From Limibacter armeniacum (GTDB lineage Bacteria > Bacteroidota > Bacteroidia > Cytophagales > Flammeovirgaceae): a stretch of DNA of 64,000 nt. The position numbers and the translations under genes are program-made. Position 1 is the first letter of the stretch. Every line of letters starts with the position of its first letter. Of this stretch, positions 8,285 to 15,947 are shown one piece after another. The notes below the pieces were generated by a model, which was not told where the DNA came from, made no database searches, and saw only the letters and a program-made list of their open reading frames with translations. The DNA is taken from NCBI RefSeq assembly GCF_036880985.1, contig NZ_JBAJNO010000009.1:620001-684000 (forward strand), read 5' to 3'.

Positions 8285-11050
8285 TTACTCAACTTTCTCA
8301 ACTTCAATAATTTCTATTGCAGTATGAGCTTGATTATACCCTTTTTTACTTTCTATAAACTTGATTGCTAATTTAGTACCTTTCTCAAAGTAAACCCATC
8401 TATACCAACCTCCTTCAAAATTCCTAACATTTAAATAATATTGATCTCCAGACTTATCCTTCGCAAAAATAAAATTAGGAAAGCTCTCATTATCATCTTC
8501 AGGAATATGATATACATCCACTATTGTATAATCTAATAAAACTAACTCTTTTATATGTTCTTGGTCGTAAACATTTTTTGGCTTGGGATCATACCATTTA
8601 ACCACATGTAGAGGGTTATTTTCAATATCTAGATTATAAAATTTCTTTAATAGAACCTGTATATTATGTGAGTCAATATCAACCTCCTTAAGTCGTATAA
8701 CCATTTCTGAAAAACGGCTTGCTATAAAAGAAACACATTCCAATAAAAAATCTTTAGGATATTTGTCTTTATAATTTAATATCGACTCAAATAATCTAAT
8801 CAACTTGTAAGCTTCCGCACACACAGATGAATCATAACCTTCTTTATTGAAGATTTTGTTAAAAATCTCCATCGATGCTCGAATAGTCTTAACTGTGCTT
8901 TGGATATTTTTAGAATATTCAACCTCTAATTCAACAGATCTTTTTAAAGAAGATGCTCGATGTATTCCATATTGCAAGTACCAATTTGCATTTTCTTCCC
9001 AACCTTCTGTAAAAGCCATTATTTCATCATACTTCCCTTGGTGTAATAAGCTTTGTAAATAACATTTTGTTACACTAAAACTGTAATTTTCATTTGATAA
9101 ATTGGGGTCATTATATCTTTTATCAATTAAGTTTGAAAACTCAAACTCTGCTGTATGATAGTCTTTATTATAGAAATAATACAAGGCAATTGCCAAACTA
9201 ATTCTTGGATTATCTCCTTTCAACTCCTTTGCCCTATTCAAATACCTTATTTCATTACTATCTCGAAACTCTTTCAAGACTCTAGAATAATGGAAGTGTA
9301 ATTGAAAATTATTTGGATAATAATTCAGCAAGTCAACAAACCTTTTTTTGATATCCACTAAATTATCGTGAGATCTTTTAATGTTTGATTGCGTGTATTT
9401 ATTTAAGTCCGCAATTAATGCATATATCGCTTCTTCTGTATCACTTTCAACAAACGACTCATCAAACTCTGTTAAACCTAACTTTTGATCTCTATACTTT
9501 TGCTCTAGTACCTTTACTTTCCTTCTTTTTAGGTTATTAGTTATCAACGTTCTAACTTCAATATTCTTAGGATTAACTAATAATAAATCCCTAACAGAAT
9601 CACTAAGCTTATAGTTGTCGTTTCCATAGTCACTGACAGAGCGAATAATTAAGCTTGTTTTAGATAATTCATTTATTGATTCTGTAATTTCTTCATTAGT
9701 AAAATCTAAAAACTCAATTAATTCAGACTTTGTAGAATCTCCTGTAGCATATATTGCCTCTAATATAGCAATAGACTCTTTTCTAAGAGACTCAATTAAG
9801 TTTGTATACGAAAATAAAGCAATATTTTTTTGAGATTTATCAATTGACAGTGTAATATCAATACCCTTAATATATAAATCAATTGTTAATCTAATAGCAA
9901 GAGGGTTATTATTTGCAGCTTCAGCTATTCTTTCTAGATCTTCGTGATTGAAATTATTAACACCTCTTTTTCTAAAATAATTCCTACCTAAATTAACTGC
10001 ATGCTTTTTATCTAAAGGCTCTAAAGACACCGTAGTTGCCGAGTCAATAGATATTCTACTAGTAACTATGACTCTCCACAGTAAAGGAAGTGATTGGTTA
10101 AATTCTATAAATTTTTCTTGAGAATGCATTAATAAGGTCTCAAGATTATCGATACATATTAATATCCTTCTTTCTTCTAATTTATTTAAAGCATCATCAA
10201 AGGATGTAAGTTCCTCACCACTATAAATCTCTTTAAGGTCATTTAATATTGATTCCTTAATTTGCTCAATTCCATTTATAGCTTCTATTTTTTCAACACC
10301 ATCAGCTGTTAATCTTTCATTCTTTAATGTGCAAAATACTACAGCCTCAATCTTACCACTCCATTCCGGACTTAGAGTTAAGTCTTTTAGATATTGTAAT
10401 ATTAGAGCTGTCTTACCTACACCACCTGGAGCAACAACAGCAATGAGATTATTTCTTGCTTTTGACAAGACATTATTAAGATCTTTGAATTCTTTATCTC
10501 TACCTAACAATCCTGTAATCTCATGATCAAAAGAATTGGGAAGAGAATTAGGTATAGCCCATTTTACGCTATTTAACCATTCATCTGGTGGAGAAGTTAT
10601 ATTCCCTGCTTCAGCAGAAATTAAGGCCTTTCTAACTCTAGTTAGTTTAAGTTTTTCAATTAAGGGGTCACTCGCAATAGTTGCCGCACGATACCAGTAA
10701 CAATCAGGAAATGGTCGATTAGGGTGACTAACAGCATTTCTAATATCGAATATTTTCATCAACGAAGAATATTCTTTCAAAGACTTCATATAAGCATGAA
10801 AAACAGTACCTTTAGTAACATCTATAGCAAAATTAAAAACCTCATTTAAGTAACTAGATTCTATTATTATGGATAGATCATCATTACTGATGTTATTTCC
10901 TTTTGTTTTTTCTCTTGATATTACTTCATTTTTATTCCCTATTGAAATATCTTCCTCCAGCTCCTCATTTTGCAACACATATTCGCCTAAGGCTTTTTCT
11001 AATGCATAAACGATCATGGCTGCTTTCATTCTTAAGTCTTGCTGATCCAT
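8285..11050 (-). CDS. STAND (NB-ARC-like) ATPase with HEPN-like N-terminus, putative antiphage protein
   Basis: 921 residues. The N-terminal 150 residues are helical and hold RNAVSH at 104-109, the Rx4H motif of HEPN ribonuclease domains. A P-loop NTPase follows: GLLGRDKEF at about 181, Walker A APGGVGKT at 207-214, Walker B ILICIDNLE around 297-304, sensor VIVTSR at 327-332 and NNPLAI at 391-396, the order found in NB-ARC/STAND proteins. Residues about 560-700 look like TPR repeats. The last 75 residues (from about 845) have an FIFAKD...G...YYLNV...F.KG pattern like a cold-shock/OB fold. It is a lone gene on the strand opposite the late operon and is visibly A+T rich, as expected for horizontally acquired cargo. 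In similar proteins the sensor repeats detect a phage component and release the toxic effector; that role is inferred. Confidence 0.8.
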   Translation of the reverse strand: MDQQDLRMKAAMIVYALEKALGEYVLQNEELEEDISIGNKNEVISREKTKGNNISNDDLSIIIESSYLNEVFNFAIDVTKGTVFHAYMKSLKEYSSLMKIFDIRNAVSHPNRPFPDCYWYRAATIASDPLIEKLKLTRVRKALISAEAGNITSPPDEWLNSVKWAIPNSLPNSFDHEITGLLGRDKEFKDLNNVLSKARNNLIAVVAPGGVGKTALILQYLKDLTLSPEWSGKIEAVVFCTLKNERLTADGVEKIEAINGIEQIKESILNDLKEIYSGEELTSFDDALNKLEERRILICIDNLETLLMHSQEKFIEFNQSLPLLWRVIVTSRISIDSATTVSLEPLDKKHAVNLGRNYFRKRGVNNFNHEDLERIAEAANNNPLAIRLTIDLYIKGIDITLSIDKSQKNIALFSYTNLIESLRKESIAILEAIYATGDSTKSELIEFLDFTNEEITESINELSKTSLIIRSVSDYGNDNYKLSDSVRDLLLVNPKNIEVRTLITNNLKRRKVKVLEQKYRDQKLGLTEFDESFVESDTEEAIYALIADLNKYTQSNIKRSHDNLVDIKKRFVDLLNYYPNNFQLHFHYSRVLKEFRDSNEIRYLNRAKELKGDNPRISLAIALYYFYNKDYHTAEFEFSNLIDKRYNDPNLSNENYSFSVTKCYLQSLLHQGKYDEIMAFTEGWEENANWYLQYGIHRASSLKRSVELEVEYSKNIQSTVKTIRASMEIFNKIFNKEGYDSSVCAEAYKLIRLFESILNYKDKYPKDFLLECVSFIASRFSEMVIRLKEVDIDSHNIQVLLKKFYNLDIENNPLHVVKWYDPKPKNVYDQEHIKELVLLDYTIVDVYHIPEDDNESFPNFIFAKDKSGDQYYLNVRNFEGGWYRWVYFEKGTKLAIKFIESKKGYNQAHTAIEIIEVEKVE

Positions 11051-11411
11051 TTTTATATGTTTAGTTTATTATTGGAGTTAGTTTTAGCTCTATCCTCCCA
11101 AAATATAACCATAGTCAATTCCACACAACTTTTTATTGAAATAACACTATTTTAAGGTTAGTTATAAAGAGTTAAGAAGATTCCTATCTAATAAAAAAGC
11201 TTACAAGATTAAAATCTTAATTTACTTCCCTCCTCCTTCCATCCTGCATATCCAGGAGTCGACTTTTACCTACACGACCTGTAAATCAACACTTTGACCC
11301 CTACTTTTTCGATTCCACTTTCACTTCTGCTCTGTTTCTAGCTGAGAGTTGTAATACAATTCAATCGGGTATTTCGAATAGGTAAGTAAGTTCTCCTCAA
11401 TCTTGAATTTT
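11051..11411. other. Gap upstream of the STAND gene, with frame-shifted coding remnant
   Basis: Bases 11051-11200 are A+T rich and should hold the leftward promoter of the STAND gene (TATATTTTG on the minus strand near 11105 is a near-match to the Bacteroidota -7 box). From 11467 down to 11324 the minus strand is open in a frame other than that of the 11412-11645 gene and encodes a natural-looking segment with IEENLLTYSKYPIELYY, ending at a TGA at 11321-11323. It has no ATG, so it looks like the displaced tail of the neighbouring gene. Confidence 0.4.
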
Positions 11412-11645
11412 TTATTTCTGATAGATCTTTTCCTGAAACCTAATACATCCTGTATTCTTCCGCTCGATCATAAGCATGACAAAGGCATAATACAGGTTCC
11501 AGTTGTTTTTGATATAAGCGTTTCTGAAGTGTTTCCATGTTCCTGTGTTGACCTCACCTGTAGCTAGGTTGACTACCTCTAGCATTTCAGCCAAGACAAG
11601 GTCTGTCAGGAGTGTTGAGGTATCAGCCTTACGCACCTTCTTCAC
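11412..11645 (-). CDS. Small phage early protein, possibly truncated by a frameshift
   Basis: 77 residues starting MKKVRKADTSTLLTD; helical, with WKHFRNAYIKNNWNLYYAFVMLMI. No family recognised. It overlaps the upstream 11629-11841 gene by 17 bases and belongs to the leftward early operon. After MLMIER its frame stops soon, while a different frame continues into a protein-like stretch down to 11324. The original product may therefore have been about 105-110 residues. Confidence 0.5.
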   Translation of the reverse strand: MKKVRKADTSTLLTDLVLAEMLEVVNLATGEVNTGTWKHFRNAYIKNNWNLYYAFVMLMIERKNTGCIRFQEKIYQK

Positions 11646-11841
11646 TCAGTTCATCTTCTCTCCTACTCCTTGCGTTTCTGACTTTCAGGAACAGTTCCCC
11701 TACATCCGGCTCCTGCTTACCTTGGGCATTCTGTGTACTTAAAAGACCTGTAGTAATTGCCTCTGACATTATCTGATCTAAAAGAATTAATTCATATGTA
11801 GTGAAGTCTCTCAGCATTTCTCTGTTCTCTTGTCTGTCCAT
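11629..11841 (-). CDS. Small phage early protein
   Basis: 70 residues starting MDRQENREMLRDFTTYELILLDQIM. Helical and highly charged toward the end (RSRREDELSEEG). No family recognised. It sits two bases after the antirepressor gene and overlaps the next gene by 17 bases, which supports expression as part of the operon. Confidence 0.5.
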   Translation of the reverse strand: MDRQENREMLRDFTTYELILLDQIMSEAITTGLLSTQNAQGKQEPDVGELFLKVRNARSRREDELSEEGA

Positions 11842-11843
11842 GA

Positions 11844-12590
11844 TTAGAAAAGTTGTTTTTGGCCGTTGTAAATCGAATCAAGAAATTGAACACCTCGCTT
11901 TGTCCACTTCAGATGCCCACGGTCTTTACCTCCATGCTCTCCCCAAGTCAGTCGGGCAATCTCAAAGCCGAGGCTTGCAGGTGAGTACCTGGCTGTCAGT
12001 AACCAAGTGTTGTTCCCTGCGGGATCTCGCTTGATAATCTTTCGGTCTACAAGGTCACGGTTCATCTTTATGGCTGAGGAGAAACCGAAATACTTACTGA
12101 TCTGTTCGGTATTCAGTAGCCCGTTGTGATCACAGAAGCGTTCCCATGCTCGTGCTTTTGGCATCAAGACCATTACTTCTTGTTCTACCTTTTTCCTTTC
12201 CTCCATCTGGTCAGCCCAAGCCCTTGCCGCTGCAACTGGGTCATTGAAGTTGGGTAATGAAGTATTGATTTGCTGTAAGGCTACTTTCTCCATCTTGATC
12301 AGGTAGCGTCTGTACTGCCGACCTAATTCATTATTCTCCACCATGCAAAGCTCCTTTGCCATTGACAGGGTGATGGCGTAATCCACCTTGTTATGACCAC
12401 CCCAACTTGCTTCCCCATTTTGGGAAGCAAGTTTTTCAAAGTCTTCCCCTTCAATAAATCCATACTTATCAATTCTTAGCTCCATCCATGTAGTGAAGCG
12501 TTTCCCTACTCGCAGTTTTGTATGCAACTCTCTTGCACTGACCACCTGCTGTCCATTGTGGTCTTGAGATATAGTTATCAGTTGATGCAT
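11844..12590 (-). CDS. AntA-type phage antirepressor with KilAC-like C-terminus
   Basis: 248 residues from ATG 12590 (MHQLITISQDHNG). The N-terminal domain is AntA-like: GQQVVSARELHTKL, then FTTWMELRIDKYGF and DYAITLSMAKELCMVENN. A linker with DQMEERKKVEQEV leads to a C-terminal domain with RAWERFCDHNGLL, a winged-helix/KilAC-like arrangement. Such proteins antagonise the lysogeny repressor or regulate early genes. An upstream ATG at 12617 overlaps the previous gene by eight bases and would add nine residues unlike the family N-terminus. Confidence 0.8.
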   Translation of the reverse strand: MHQLITISQDHNGQQVVSARELHTKLRVGKRFTTWMELRIDKYGFIEGEDFEKLASQNGEASWGGHNKVDYAITLSMAKELCMVENNELGRQYRRYLIKMEKVALQQINTSLPNFNDPVAAARAWADQMEERKKVEQEVMVLMPKARAWERFCDHNGLLNTEQISKYFGFSSAIKMNRDLVDRKIIKRDPAGNNTWLLTARYSPASLGFEIARLTWGEHGGKDRGHLKWTKRGVQFLDSIYNGQKQLF

Positions 12591-12609
12591 TGTATTCTTG
12601 GTTGAAGAT

Positions 12610-12876
12610 TTAAACATTTGCCACTGCTTCTTCCCAGTGACCTAAAAGGATTTCTGTGAGCTTCTTTCCTCCTACCCGCTTGAGCCCATTCTTTTGCCTT
12701 TCTAGGTTATCCCGGAAAAACTCACGGCTCAGTCCTGTGACGGTATTGCGGCAGGTCACCAGCTCCTTGTCAATTGCCACCACGTAGTAGTAGGTTCTGC
12801 CTCTGATCTCATTGTTCCAGAAGGTCCTTTTGACAAAGAGGTCTTTTTCCTGTATTTCGATCTTGTGTGTGATCAT
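12610..12876 (-). CDS. Hypothetical early phage protein
   Basis: 88 residues starting MITHKIEIQEKDLFVKR. Beta-rich N-terminal half (RTYYYVVAIDKELVTC), then a basic helical part (NLERQKNGLKRVGGKK). No family recognised. Between the DnaC-like loader (12-base gap) and the antirepressor in the same operon, so a role in replication or regulation is possible. Confidence 0.5.
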   Translation of the reverse strand: MITHKIEIQEKDLFVKRTFWNNEIRGRTYYYVVAIDKELVTCRNTVTGLSREFFRDNLERQKNGLKRVGGKKLTEILLGHWEEAVANV

Positions 12877-12888
12877 CGGTTTTGTTGG

Positions 12889-13473
12889 TTATTTCCTGTA
12901 AGATTCTTCTCGATCCAATGGCACAATACTTACCATCTCTTTTAAGCGATCGACCATCCTGAAATCATACCGGTCCCTGATCTCTTTCATGGGAAGATTT
13001 GTGGTAAAATGGCTTTTAAAGCCGTTATCCTTGAACATCCGATGTCGGAAATAGATGATGTCATTCATTGGGGCGATCGTGTTACCATACCGCTTTACTT
13101 CTCCTTCCAAGCCAAAATCATCAAAGATCATATGTTGCTTTTTCCGGTAACCTTCCGTGAAGCTGTCATTGGACATAGCCTCAATCCGGATATCATGGCA
13201 GTAGTAGAGCTTAGCGTTGAAATCTGGAAACCTTTGCCTAAAGTGTTTCATGACACTGGTCTTGCCGATACCTGGCGCGCCTGACAGCAGCAACCCTTTA
13301 CTGGGATCTATGTTGTATTGTTTGCACAAAAAGCTATAACCAAGACAGTAAGCGGTCATCATGCCATAGAGCTCTTTTGTCCAGTCATCCAGCTGCCCGT
13401 ATAGCTTTTCAGCCTCAAGGCACATATTCCACCAGCAATTCCGTGCATACTGCCTTTGTTGCTCTTCAGTCAT
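12889..13473 (-). CDS. DnaC/IstB-like replicative helicase loader ATPase
   Basis: 194 residues from ATG 13473. Walker A GAPGIGKT (about residues 65-72), Walker B MIFDDFG (115-121), then a sensor segment SHFTTNLP and an arginine-rich RDRYDFRMVDRL, as in DnaC/IstB-type AAA+ loaders. It would load the host or phage replicative helicase at the origin. ATG 13473 gives an eight-base overlap with the initiator gene; the open frame goes back to ATG 13641, but that extra 56-residue part is low-complexity and lies over the initiator gene, so it is probably not translated. Confidence 0.85.
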   Translation of the reverse strand: MTEEQQRQYARNCWWNMCLEAEKLYGQLDDWTKELYGMMTAYCLGYSFLCKQYNIDPSKGLLLSGAPGIGKTSVMKHFRQRFPDFNAKLYYCHDIRIEAMSNDSFTEGYRKKQHMIFDDFGLEGEVKRYGNTIAPMNDIIYFRHRMFKDNGFKSHFTTNLPMKEIRDRYDFRMVDRLKEMVSIVPLDREESYRK

Positions 13474-14407
13474 TTGAGCCGTTAATAGCCCTGATACCTC
13501 TTGGCTTTGCTGTGTCTTGCTGCCTGTCTCGCTTGCTCCAGTACTCTGCTTCTGTTTGGTATGCATTACCTTTGCTCTCTGCATTTCGGCTGCTGTTAGA
13601 TCTCTTAGCTGTTTCATATTTATTATCATCGAAGTTTTCAATGAAAAGATTCACATCACATCGGAGGTGTTCATCGTTGTTGTAGCTCTTACCATCTCTG
13701 CTTTTAGCATAGGCTGCTAGTATCTTATCCCGTCTGATCTCACCACCACATCTGTCTTTTAGTCTGTTGAACACTGGGACGTAGTTCTCTTTGTAGTAGC
13801 CGATGATATCATCCACTGCCTTGCCATCCACAGAGTAGTTGGCATTACGAAGGGGGGTGCTGCGCAACTGGGGGGTTGTCTCTTCAGGTTGATAGTTTTC
13901 GTCAGAAGGCGAAGGTGTTTTGTGCTCATTTGAAAAATCCACCTCCTCGCACACGCGCTCTTCTCTCTCTCTATTTGTATATATCTTCTTTGTATATATC
14001 TTCTTTATTAGTGTCAGGTTTTCCGTGAGTGGATTATCCATTACTGGTTTTTCCACTCTTGGGTTTTCCGTGAGTGGATAATCCGTTACTGGATAACCTG
14101 ATTCTGGTTTAAAAACTGGCTGGTCAGCAAACTCCCAGCTGTAGTCACTAAACCTACCGTGGTCATCCCTAACTTTTACTCTTTTGGCATACCCATGCTT
14201 TTCAAGTTCAGCAAGTGTGTTGCCGACAGAGGTTACACCCTCCTTACAATACTTGGCTATACCTTTTGTGTTGAATTTCCAGTCTTCAGGAAAAGACTTG
14301 CATTGTGCCAAAAGACCTTTAGCCTTTAAGGAAAGGTTTGGATTCTGTAGAAAAGGATTTATTAACTTTGTAAATCCTCCGTGCTTAGGAACCTTGTTCA
14401 CACACAT
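13466..14407 (-). CDS. Phage replication initiator-like protein with winged helix
   Basis: 313 residues. The N-terminal 90 residues form a winged-helix domain (SLKAKGLLAQCKSFP at 26-40, then NTLAELEKHGYAKR), as in phage replication and DnaD-like proteins. Residues 105-131 are a run of imperfect P-x-x-(D/E)-(N/Y) units (YPVTD, YPLTEN, PVMDN, PLTEN), followed by KKIYT repeated. The C-terminal part (about 200-290) has DDIIGYYKENYVPVFNRL and is helical. With the DnaC-like loader directly downstream it probably forms the initiator/loader pair of the phage. Confidence 0.7.
   Translation of the reverse strand: MCVNKVPKHGGFTKLINPFLQNPNLSLKAKGLLAQCKSFPEDWKFNTKGIAKYCKEGVTSVGNTLAELEKHGYAKRVKVRDDHGRFSDYSWEFADQPVFKPESGYPVTDYPLTENPRVEKPVMDNPLTENLTLIKKIYTKKIYTNREREERVCEEVDFSNEHKTPSPSDENYQPEETTPQLRSTPLRNANYSVDGKAVDDIIGYYKENYVPVFNRLKDRCGGEIRRDKILAAYAKSRDGKSYNNDEHLRCDVNLFIENFDDNKYETAKRSNSSRNAESKGNAYQTEAEYWSKRDRQQDTAKPRGIRAINGSND
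13974..14003. repeat. Tandem 15-bp repeat inside the replication initiator gene
   Basis: TTTGTATATATCTTC occurs twice head to tail (13974-13988 and 13989-14003). It encodes the doubled KKIYT segment. Next to it (about 14010-14095) is a longer imperfect repeat encoding the PLTEN-type units. Such A+T-rich iterons inside an initiator gene can be part of a phage origin; that is only a possibility here. Confidence 0.5.
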
Positions 14408-14442
14408 ATCAGTTACTATATTTGGAGTGAGATTCTTATTGA

Positions 14443-14475
14443 GGGCAGCCTACAGATTGCAAATAGAGGCTGCCC
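14443..14475 (+). terminator. Hairpin with plus-strand U-tract between two leftward genes
   Basis: GGGCAGCCT (14443-14451) pairs exactly with AGGCTGCCC (14467-14475), loop 15 bases, followed by TTTTTATT on the plus strand. The U-tract faces plus-strand RNA although both flanking genes are on the minus strand, so it would end antisense or small RNA transcription, or act as a processing or attenuation hairpin in the leftward operon. Confidence 0.55.
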
Positions 14476-14481
14476 TTTTTA

Positions 14482-14715
14482 TTAGTTCTTTGCATATCCT
14501 ATCTCAACCTGTCTATTCAGTCTGGATAGTACCATTTGCCTGAAGTGGCATAGCGCTGTCTCGTAGCATGCGAATGTCTTGTGAGGCTTTCCGCTTTCGT
14601 GTATGTCATATTGCGTTTTCATCCCCTCAACTTCTATCATGAACATCTCGATATCTTCGTGCCTCTTGATCATCTCACAGCTAACAGGTCTGTTTGCGAT
14701 CAGTTGGTAGTTCAT
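14482..14715 (-). CDS. Hypothetical early phage protein
   Basis: 77 residues starting MNYQLIANRPVSCEMIK. Contains IEMFMIEVEGMKTQYDI and ACYETALCHFRQMVL; an alpha/beta fold is likely. No family recognised. Part of the leftward early operon between the recombination genes and the initiator, separated from the latter by a strong hairpin. Confidence 0.5.
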   Translation of the reverse strand: MNYQLIANRPVSCEMIKRHEDIEMFMIEVEGMKTQYDIHESGKPHKTFACYETALCHFRQMVLSRLNRQVEIGYAKN

Positions 14716-14754
14716 CTTTTTGAATTGCTGCTAACGAATAGGTTTATCTGTGTT

Positions 14755-15471
14755 CTATGAGAGGGAAATGATGGCACACTTGAACTCATTATCGAATTCC
14801 TCCACGATTGCATCAAAGATCTCATCCTTGCGTTCCTCCTCCTTCTGATACAGGTCCATGGATTCCAGACTGAACTCTACACTGTGGCTGGTACATTCGG
14901 CACAAATCATTACAGACAGTTCTTCAGCTTCCAGACCTTGGAATACCGGCAATCTCAGTGTGATCATTTCTGGCACATCTGATTGCACTCGACGCTCAAA
15001 AAGTAGGCGGGCATTACCTCGCTTGTCCTGCTCATTCTCAATGTCAGACTCAATACGTGCCTTGAACTGCTCCAACGACCTGATTGTCTTGTTGGCTTCC
15101 TCCTGGCTTACAAAGTAGAAGCGAGTCTTACGGAAGAACTTGGCCAGCTCCTTATCTGTGTAGACTTTACCAGTGTTGATGCCAAATGCATCCAGTATTT
15201 CAGCACGTTTCAACTCCCCTTTTACCGTATCGTGGTAAGCGTTGTGATGATTGGTTACCAGTGTGATTGCGGCATTCAGCCTATCAATTTTCAGGTGACA
15301 CTCATCTTTATTGAGCAGTTCCTTTTGGCTTTCCATCCATTGTTGTGGCGCATAGATGGATCCAGTTATTACTACAGTTTTAGGTTCTTTCAGCGGCAGT
15401 GCTACCCCATGCCTGATGATTACCTCGTTGCCAGTGTTCTCCAGTTTCAGATGCAAAGTTTCTTGTTCCAT
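14755..15471 (-). CDS. Hypothetical phage protein, possibly recombination associated
   Basis: 238 residues starting MEQETLHLKLENTGNEVIIRHG. A beta-rich N-terminus with LPLKEPKTVVITGSIYAP, then a helical middle with EEANKTIRSLEQFKARIESDIENE and a C-terminal beta/alpha part ending CAIISLS. The order and sizes recall DUF2303-like phage proteins, but the match is weak. Four-base gap after the coiled-coil protein gene; the RecE-like nuclease lies upstream, so a recombination or anti-host role is possible. Confidence 0.5.
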   Translation of the reverse strand: MEQETLHLKLENTGNEVIIRHGVALPLKEPKTVVITGSIYAPQQWMESQKELLNKDECHLKIDRLNAAITLVTNHHNAYHDTVKGELKRAEILDAFGINTGKVYTDKELAKFFRKTRFYFVSQEEANKTIRSLEQFKARIESDIENEQDKRGNARLLFERRVQSDVPEMITLRLPVFQGLEAEELSVMICAECTSHSVEFSLESMDLYQKEEERKDEIFDAIVEEFDNEFKCAIISLS

Positions 15472-15474
15472 TTC

Positions 15475-15915
15475 TTAGTTGAGTTTAAAGTGTTTAGGTG
15501 AATTGATATGCAGTTGTCTCTCACGAGGAGTCAATGGGCGGGCTGTTATCAGGAAACCCTCCGAGTCGTAAAGCCCCATTACCTCTTCCTCATAATTTGG
15601 GATCAGGTAACATGTAGTGCGAACCAGTTCACCGCCTACAGTCAGCTTCTTGGTGATATCCTTGATAGACTCCTTGGCTTCCTTAATGACAGCCCTCAAT
15701 GGGGCTGACATACCCTTGAGCTTGTCCTCCACTTTGACCAGCTCCTTGTTCAGTTCAATAAGCTTTTCTTCCAGCTCATCGATTTGGGACTCGTCAAATG
15801 CCTTGACATACTCGTGGTCATCAATAATGCCCACATTGTAGCTGTTCAGCATCTCCTTCTTCTCTGAGGGTGTCAGCTTATCGGCACCCTCGAAGTAGTT
15901 GTTTTTGAAACTCAT
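15475..15915 (-). CDS. Coiled-coil early phage protein
   Basis: 146 residues from ATG 15915 (MSFKNNYFEGADKL). Residues about 40-95 form a strong coiled coil (QIDELEEKLIELNKELVKVE). The C-terminal part is a small beta-rich domain with GGELVRTTCYLIPNYEEEV and ends in RERQLHINSPKHFKLN. No family recognised. The open frame reaches to 15972, overlapping the nuclease gene; the start at 15915 avoids that overlap and fits better. Confidence 0.55.
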   Translation of the reverse strand: MSFKNNYFEGADKLTPSEKKEMLNSYNVGIIDDHEYVKAFDESQIDELEEKLIELNKELVKVEDKLKGMSAPLRAVIKEAKESIKDITKKLTVGGELVRTTCYLIPNYEEEVMGLYDSEGFLITARPLTPRERQLHINSPKHFKLN

Positions 15916-15947
15916 GTGTACTGAGTGGTTTATGTGAAAAATTGATT

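Noticed and set aside
13474-13641. 56-residue extension of the DnaC-like loader
   Set aside because: Overlaps the initiator gene by 176 bases; ATG 13473 gives normal size and an eight-base overlap.
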